NCBI GenBank assembly: GCA_050010115.1
Contig: JBEKLQ010000098.1
Span: forward strand, 1-18,136
Length of the DNA: 18,136 nt
Source of the DNA: JAKACA01 sp050010115
GTDB taxonomy: Bacteria > Actinomycetota > Acidimicrobiia > Acidimicrobiales > Bog-793
Reading direction: 5' to 3'
The notes under the pieces were generated by a model that saw only the letters and a list, made by a program, of their open reading frames with translations, was not told where the DNA came from and ran no database searches. The position numbers and the translations under genes were made by a program. Below, one piece after another: positions 14,965 to 18,136 of the stretch (within the stretch, counting starts at the first letter, position 1; each line of letters opens with the position of its first letter).

Positions 14965-15672
14965 TCAGTCCTCGCGGTCCTCTTGAGTATCTGCTTCGCT
15001 CTGCAACATCGTCGTTGCGTACTGCAGCGTGTGTCTGATGTGTTGGAGAGCGAGCGTCGTCGCAGCTTCGACGTCTCGCCGTCGGTAGGCGTCGATCAGC
15101 GCCAGATGCTCCTCGTGTGCCTCGGGACGTCTTCCGGTATCACGATCGGAGACGTACACGTAAAGTGCGGAGATGTCCGCCAACCGCGTCAGCACTGATG
15201 CGAGGTAGGTGTTCTCGATCGCTCCGTCGAGAATCCGATGGAGCCGACGGTTCTCGACGACCCAGAGCTCGGGGGGCGTCTCAGGGTCTGCCATCTGCTC
15301 CGCCAGCTGCTGGGCTTGCTGCAGCGACCGCTCGGAGATGTTTGCGATGGCCGACTGAATCGCGAGCGGGTACAGCTGTGCTCGCACTTCGTAGATGTGA
15401 CCAAGTTCGATGGTCGTCGGTCGGTGCACGATCGCACCCGAGAATGCGCCGAAGTCGACGAGACCCTCAGAGGCGAGGTCGCGGAGTGCTTCCCGGATCG
15501 GCGTGATGCTCACCCCGTACCGCTTGGCCAATTCAGACTGCTGCAGCCGGGCCCCGCTCGGGAACCGGCCTGTCAGGATGTCGCTGCGAAGCTGATCGAG
15601 CACCGCCATGTGAACGCTCGAGACGACGAGGGGAGTACTCGACATCTCGCGGTCCTCCCGGTCTAAGGCCAT
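14965..15672 (-). CDS. GntR-family transcriptional regulator, FCD (FadR) subfamily
   Basis: This 235-aa regulator has an N-terminal winged helix-turn-helix (about residues 24-80: ILTGRFPSGARLQQSELAKRYGVSITPIREALRDLASEGLV) and a C-terminal all-helical FCD effector domain. The FCD domain has the expected charged and histidine positions (ENRRLHRILDGAIENTY, EAHEEHLALIDAY, ALQHIRHTL), which usually bind a metal and a carboxylate ligand. It probably represses the catabolic operon until a pathway intermediate binds. Two starts are possible: ATG 15672, which overlaps the FAH gene stop, and ATG 15645. Both have GGGAGG at good spacing. The likely operator lies in the divergent region upstream of the FAH gene, so it would control its own transcription. 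Confidence 0.92.
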   Translation of the reverse strand: MALDREDREMSSTPLVVSSVHMAVLDQLRSDILTGRFPSGARLQQSELAKRYGVSITPIREALRDLASEGLVDFGAFSGAIVHRPTTIELGHIYEVRAQLYPLAIQSAIANISERSLQQAQQLAEQMADPETPPELWVVENRRLHRILDGAIENTYLASVLTRLADISALYVYVSDRDTGRRPEAHEEHLALIDAYRRRDVEAATTLALQHIRHTLQYATTMLQSEADTQEDRED

Positions 15673-15683
15673 TCAGGCCTCCC
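15654..15683 (-). promoter_or_regulatory. Two Shine-Dalgarno sites for alternative GntR starts
   Basis: GGGAGG at 15678-15683 is five bases before ATG 15672, and a second GGGAGG at 15654-15659 is eight bases before ATG 15645. The two starts are in frame and differ by nine residues (MALDREDRE). The distal site is inside the FAH coding sequence. Either or both may be used. Confidence 0.5.
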
Positions 15684-16556
15684 GGCTCGACCAGGGCCGG
15701 ATCCGTCGTTCCCGGCAATCACCGTGCTCCGGATGCTTCCAACGCCTTCGATCTGGGCTTCGACGACGTCGCCGGGCCGCAGGAACTCCGCTGGATGTCG
15801 TGCAAACCCGACCCCTGCCGGCGTGCCGGTGGCAAAGACGTCGCCTGGTCGTAGCGCGACGGTCCTCGACGCTGTGCTGATGAGCGTCGGCACGTCGAAG
15901 AGCATGTCGGTGGTCTTGGCGCTCTGCTTCTCGATGCCATTGACCGTCAGCGACAGCTGGATGTCAGGGGGGAACCCGATCTCGTCGAGCGTCGTCACCC
16001 AAGGTCCGATCGGCGACGAGGCCGACACGTTCTTGCCGATGAACCACTGAACGTGCTGCCGCTGAAGATCGCGTGCCGTGATGTCATTGACGATCGTGTA
16101 GCCGGCGACGTAGTCGCTCACCTCGTCGCGATGGATGTGGCGGCCCGCCTTGCCAATCACGACTCCGAGTTCGATCTCCCAGTCGAACTCTGCGGAGATC
16201 GACGGATCGAGGGGCAGATCGGCGAACGGATCTGCCATCGAGGCACCGAGCTTGAGGAAAAACACCGGATAGTCGCTCGGTGCGGTCTGGAGCAGCCCTC
16301 GTGCTTCCGCATCGTGCTGCAAGTAGTTCATTCCCGTGCAAATGACGCCCCGACCATCGTCGGGCAGCGGCGCCAGTAGCTCGCAGTCGGCGACCGGCCG
16401 GGACCGACCGGTCTCCGTGAGACCGCCGGGCGACAACCCAACGGACTGCCGCAAAGCGTCCACCCACGACTCCGCGACTTCGAAGAGCACGTCATCTCGC
16501 AATACCGCAACGGCCACGCCAGCGACTTCGGGGACCCGAAAGCGAGTCAAACGCAT
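15663..16556 (-). CDS. Fumarylacetoacetate hydrolase-family protein
   Basis: This 297-aa protein has a small N-terminal domain and the FAH catalytic domain. ICTGMNYLQHDAEA (72-85) opens the domain. The metal ligands are in FDWEIELGVVIG (Glu127, Glu129) and NDITARDLQ (Asp158), followed by GKN (174-176) and ATGTPAGVG (242-250). Family members in aromatic catabolism include hydratases, decarboxylases and isomerases that act on 2-oxo or 2-hydroxy-dienoates, acylpyruvases and fumarylacetoacetate hydrolase. The exact reaction cannot be read from the motifs. AGGAGG is six bases before the ATG. It is the first gene of the long minus-strand operon, immediately behind the putative GntR operator and divergent from ridA, and its stop overlaps the regulator gene. 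Confidence 0.9.
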   Translation of the reverse strand: MRLTRFRVPEVAGVAVAVLRDDVLFEVAESWVDALRQSVGLSPGGLTETGRSRPVADCELLAPLPDDGRGVICTGMNYLQHDAEARGLLQTAPSDYPVFFLKLGASMADPFADLPLDPSISAEFDWEIELGVVIGKAGRHIHRDEVSDYVAGYTIVNDITARDLQRQHVQWFIGKNVSASSPIGPWVTTLDEIGFPPDIQLSLTVNGIEKQSAKTTDMLFDVPTLISTASRTVALRPGDVFATGTPAGVGFARHPAEFLRPGDVVEAQIEGVGSIRSTVIAGNDGSGPGRAGRPEWP

Positions 16557-16564
16557 AAGATGCC

Positions 16565-16588
16565 TCCTGTACGATGTATCCTACAGGA
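16565..16588. promoter_or_regulatory. Nested palindrome, probable GntR/FCD operator
   Basis: A perfect inverted repeat TCCTGTA-N10-TACAGGA spans 16565-16588. Nested in it is TGTA-TCC-TACA (16575-16585), and the left TGTA (16568-16571) gives a third half-site. FCD-type GntR proteins bind short palindromes of this size with GT/AC arms. The site lies between the divergent FAH and ridA genes, one gene away from the GntR gene, and overlaps the predicted -10 box. Binding is inferred. Confidence 0.65.
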
Positions 16589-16605
16589 TGTTAGATTCTC
16601 GTCAA
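16578..16605 (-). promoter_or_regulatory. Probable promoter of the catabolic operon
   Basis: On the minus strand TTGACG (16605-16600) is followed after 16 bases by TAGGAT (16583-16578), a fair sigma-70-type match. This predicts a start near 16571 and a short leader before the FAH gene ATG at 16556. The -10 box lies inside the palindromic operator, so a bound repressor would block it. Confidence 0.5.
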
Positions 16606-16651
16606 GGACCCAAAGCCTCCACGGCAGGTTTCAAGGAAGAGGAGACTCGTT

Positions 16652-17080
16652 ATGACCGTTGAGCTCATTCGGCGACCGGCGGGGCTCGGAGAGCCGCTTG
16701 GCAGGTACTCGCACGTCAGCCTCGGGCAGGGTGTGCTGGTCGCGGTGGCAGGACAGGTGGGACTCGACGCCGAAGGCCGGCTCGCTGGACCCGACCTCAC
16801 GTCGCAGGCGCGACAGGCTTACGCGAACCTCGGCGTCGCCCTCGCAGCCGCTGGGTGCGGTTTTGACGACGTCCTGAGAATGAACACGTACCTCGTTAGT
16901 GCCGACCTCGTGCCCGAGTTCATGGAGGCTCGGGCTGTGATCTTCTCTGATCTGTACCCGACGAGCGAGTACCCGCCGAACACGCTCGCGATCGTGAGCC
17001 GCCTCGTCGAGGAGCCGTTGCTCTTCGAGGTGGAGGCGCTCGCCGTTCGCTCTGTTGGCGACGCGGCAGTGAAGTTATGA
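16652..17080 (+). CDS. RidA/YjgF-family protein (deaminase-type)
   Basis: This 142-aa protein is of the usual RidA length, with the family pattern YSHVSLGQGVLVAVAGQVGLD (19-39), ARQAYANLGVALAAAGCGFDDVLRMNTYLV (53-82), the EYPPNTLAIVSRL segment (106-118) and LLFEVEALAV. Arg117 occupies the position of the conserved arginine that binds the substrate carboxylate in RidA. Family members hydrolyse reactive enamines and imines. Some are pathway enzymes such as 2-aminomuconate deaminase, which is relevant beside a LigB-type dioxygenase and an ACMSD-like protein. GAGGAG lies seven bases before the ATG. It is divergent from the catabolic operon, shares its operator region and overlaps the next gene by 4 bp. 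A general housekeeping role is the alternative. Confidence 0.9.
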   Translation: MTVELIRRPAGLGEPLGRYSHVSLGQGVLVAVAGQVGLDAEGRLAGPDLTSQARQAYANLGVALAAAGCGFDDVLRMNTYLVSADLVPEFMEARAVIFSDLYPTSEYPPNTLAIVSRLVEEPLLFEVEALAVRSVGDAAVKL

Positions 17081-17547
17081 CCGAACCGAGCCTCGCCGGC
17101 GCCAGCGCCTGGGAGGCCGAGCTGTATCAACACCTCCAGGAGCATGCCAAGAGCGAGGAACACGCTCAGAGCGAGTACCGCTCGATCGCGGACTCGACGC
17201 CCGAACACGACGTCCGCTTCCTCATCGAGCTCATCCTCGAAGACGAGATCAGACACCATCGCCTGATCGCTCAGCTCTCCGACGCGCTCCGCAGCCTGGT
17301 GAAGGGAGCCAACGACCCCCCGATACCGTGGTTGTCGCCCCAGCGACCCCGCCCCGAGCTGCTGGCGGCGACTAAGGAATTCCTCGCCGCCGAGCGCGAT
17401 GACCTGAAGGAACTGAAGAGGCTTCAAAAGGAATTGCGGCCCGTGGAGGACACAACGCTGTGGGCCCTCGTCGTTCGTCTGCTCGTGCTCGATACCGGCA
17501 AGCACATCGAGATACTGCGGTTCATCGAGCAGCAAGCGGCGGACTGA
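17077..17547 (+). CDS. Ferritin-like/rubrerythrin-like helical protein
   Basis: This 156-aa, almost entirely helical protein suggests a four-helix ferritin-like bundle. Helix 1 has several glutamates (EEHAQSEY, 27-34). Helix 2 has an ExxH pair in LEDEIRHH (Glu57, His60). A third acidic helix (EFLAAERDDLKEL, 101-113) follows, then helix 4 with VLDTGKHIEIL (Asp139, His143). These could hold a diiron site, although the second ExxH is not canonical. The start overlaps the ridA stop (ATGA), so the two are translated together. Its role is unknown: an oxidase, an iron-handling or peroxide-protective protein for the dioxygenase, or unrelated. The pairing with ridA is worth noting. Confidence 0.65.
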   Translation: MTEPSLAGASAWEAELYQHLQEHAKSEEHAQSEYRSIADSTPEHDVRFLIELILEDEIRHHRLIAQLSDALRSLVKGANDPPIPWLSPQRPRPELLAATKEFLAAERDDLKELKRLQKELRPVEDTTLWALVVRLLVLDTGKHIEILRFIEQQAAD

Positions 17548-17599
17548 AGCAGTGCATCGCGGTCACATCGACTTCTAGACATCCCACGCCTCGTAGGTG

Positions 17600-17710
17600 T
17601 CAAGCAGCGACGCGTTGGCGGTGGCCCCAGGCGGTGAACTCGTCGTAGAGGGTGTCGTGAACGAGACATCCGTGGAGAATGCCAACGAGGCGGTTGGCGA
17701 GGACGTCAGC
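17600..17710 (-). pseudogene. IS110-family transposase, C-terminal remnant
   Basis: The last 36 codons of this frame read ADVLANRLVGILHGCLVHDTLYDEFTAWGHRQ and stop at 17600-17602. This is the characteristic C-terminal end of IS110/IS116/IS902 transposases (ANRLVGILHGCL...YDE.TAW.H). Sequence upstream (17711-17917) has no transposase similarity, so the catalytic domains are missing. It is a relic of an insertion now overlapped by the region leading into the conjugation gene. Confidence 0.7.
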
Positions 17711-17758
17711 AGGGGAAAGCTGCTCATCGTCGAGGGCCTTGGAATCGCCTAAGAGCAC

Positions 17759-18136
17759 GTGAGCTGTTTTCTCGCTCTCGGCTACCTGCTGATGCCCGCC
17801 GCCTCGACGCCCCTTGTGCTCAATGTCCCGATTGCCGGCTACCGGCTTCCCCACGGAGGGCCGCTTGCCGGGCTGCTTGCCTTGGCGCATGCTGACGACC
17901 CGTCTGCGGCCTGGCACGCGCCTGTTGGCCCGGATGGGATCTACTGGTTCTGCACGGCTGTGGCGCTTGGCGTTGCGGGCTTCGTCGTCGTCGCCGGTTG
18001 GCGGCTCTGGCGCTTCGACGTCGGCGCCAAAGCGACGACCTCTCCGGTGCGAGCAGAAGGGCTCGCACGGCGCGGCGAGGTGCGCCAGGCTGCCGGGGCT
18101 CGAGCCCTCGTGGCACGGTCGAAAACGCTCCGACCC
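17759..18136 (+). CDS. TraG/VirD4-like conjugal coupling protein, N-terminal part (runs off the window)
   Basis: A plus-strand frame opens after a stop at 17750-17752 and stays open to the last base (126 codons). It has a hydrophobic N-terminal segment (SCFLALGYLLM...), a loop with WHAPVGPDGIYWF, and a second membrane segment (CTAVALGVAGFVVVAGWRLW). These are followed by GLARRGEVRQAAGARALVARSKTLRP, which matches the segment after the membrane anchor in actinobacterial TraG/TraD/VirD4-type proteins, just before the ATPase domain. These ATPases feed DNA into a type IV secretion channel. The ATPase motifs would lie beyond the window. The start is uncertain: GTG 17759 has only AAGAG nearby, and an in-frame ATG follows at 17792. 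Confidence 0.6.
   Translation, partial: MSCFLALGYLLMPAASTPLVLNVPIAGYRLPHGGPLAGLLALAHADDPSAAWHAPVGPDGIYWFCTAVALGVAGFVVVAGWRLWRFDVGAKATTSPVRAEGLARRGEVRQAAGARALVARSKTLRP

Noticed and set aside
16565..16588. The divergent palindrome as an RNA hairpin hiding the FAH gene ribosome binding site
   Set aside because: The predicted transcription start near 16571 lies inside the palindrome, so the left arm would not be transcribed. A DNA operator explains it better. A start further upstream would reopen the question.
17711..17917. Remaining upstream part of the IS110-remnant frame as transposase
   Set aside because: The residues before ADVLANRLVG show no transposase pattern. Only the last 36 codons match, so the relic is limited to those.

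Overview
The window is high-GC DNA (above 60% by eye) with frequent GTG and TTG starts, strong GGAGG-type ribosome binding sites and an actinobacterial-looking gene repertoire. A DrrAB-like ABC exporter, an FCD-type GntR regulator and an actinobacterial-style TraG/VirD4 N-terminus all point that way. I infer an actinobacterium, but cannot name the genus. I see no rRNA, tRNA or CRISPR array.

Left flank (1-4013). This starts with the 5' part of an ABC-2 exporter permease and its ATPase, which carries a single-base frameshift (both minus strand). A 2.3-kb degenerate stretch follows. It holds the C-terminal stub of a tyrosine recombinase, a pair of 17-bp direct repeats, tandem hairpins, a small DUF962/Mpo1-like membrane protein gene, a decayed phosphotransferase-family fragment and a frameshifted conserved hypothetical gene. 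This looks like the scar of an old integrative element.

Central catabolic locus (4014-17547). Twelve closely packed genes run on the minus strand from 16556 down to 4014. In transcription order they are: fumarylacetoacetate-hydrolase (FAH) family enzyme, GntR/FCD regulator, ACMSD-like amidohydrolase, LigB-type extradiol dioxygenase, branched-chain-amino-acid-type (Liv) substrate-binding lipoprotein, LivH, LivM, LivG, LivF, alpha/beta hydrolase of the meta-cleavage hydrolase type, class II aldolase/adducin family protein, and a single-chain EtfB-EtfA fusion. Divergent from them is a RidA-family gene whose stop overlaps the start of a ferritin-like gene. The 95-bp divergent intergenic region carries a nested palindrome with GntR/FCD-operator character that overlaps a predicted -10 box.

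Read together, the locus looks like a regulated import-and-degradation unit for an aromatic compound. The Liv-type transporter imports it, the LigB enzyme cleaves the ring extradiol-fashion, the amidohydrolase may decarboxylate, the alpha/beta hydrolase and FAH proteins process the ring-opened product, and the aldolase-fold protein may act late. LigB dioxygenase, ACMSD-like decarboxylase and RidA are the families used in 2-aminophenol, aminohydroxybenzoate and 2-aminomuconate pathways, so an aminated aromatic substrate is a reasonable hypothesis. The EtfBA fusion implies a flavin electron carrier for a dehydrogenase encoded elsewhere.

Right flank (17548-18136). This holds a C-terminal remnant of an IS110-family transposase and the start of a TraG/VirD4-like conjugal coupling protein that runs off the edge. 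With the integrase stub on the left, this suggests that the catabolic locus sits in or beside an integrative/conjugative element.
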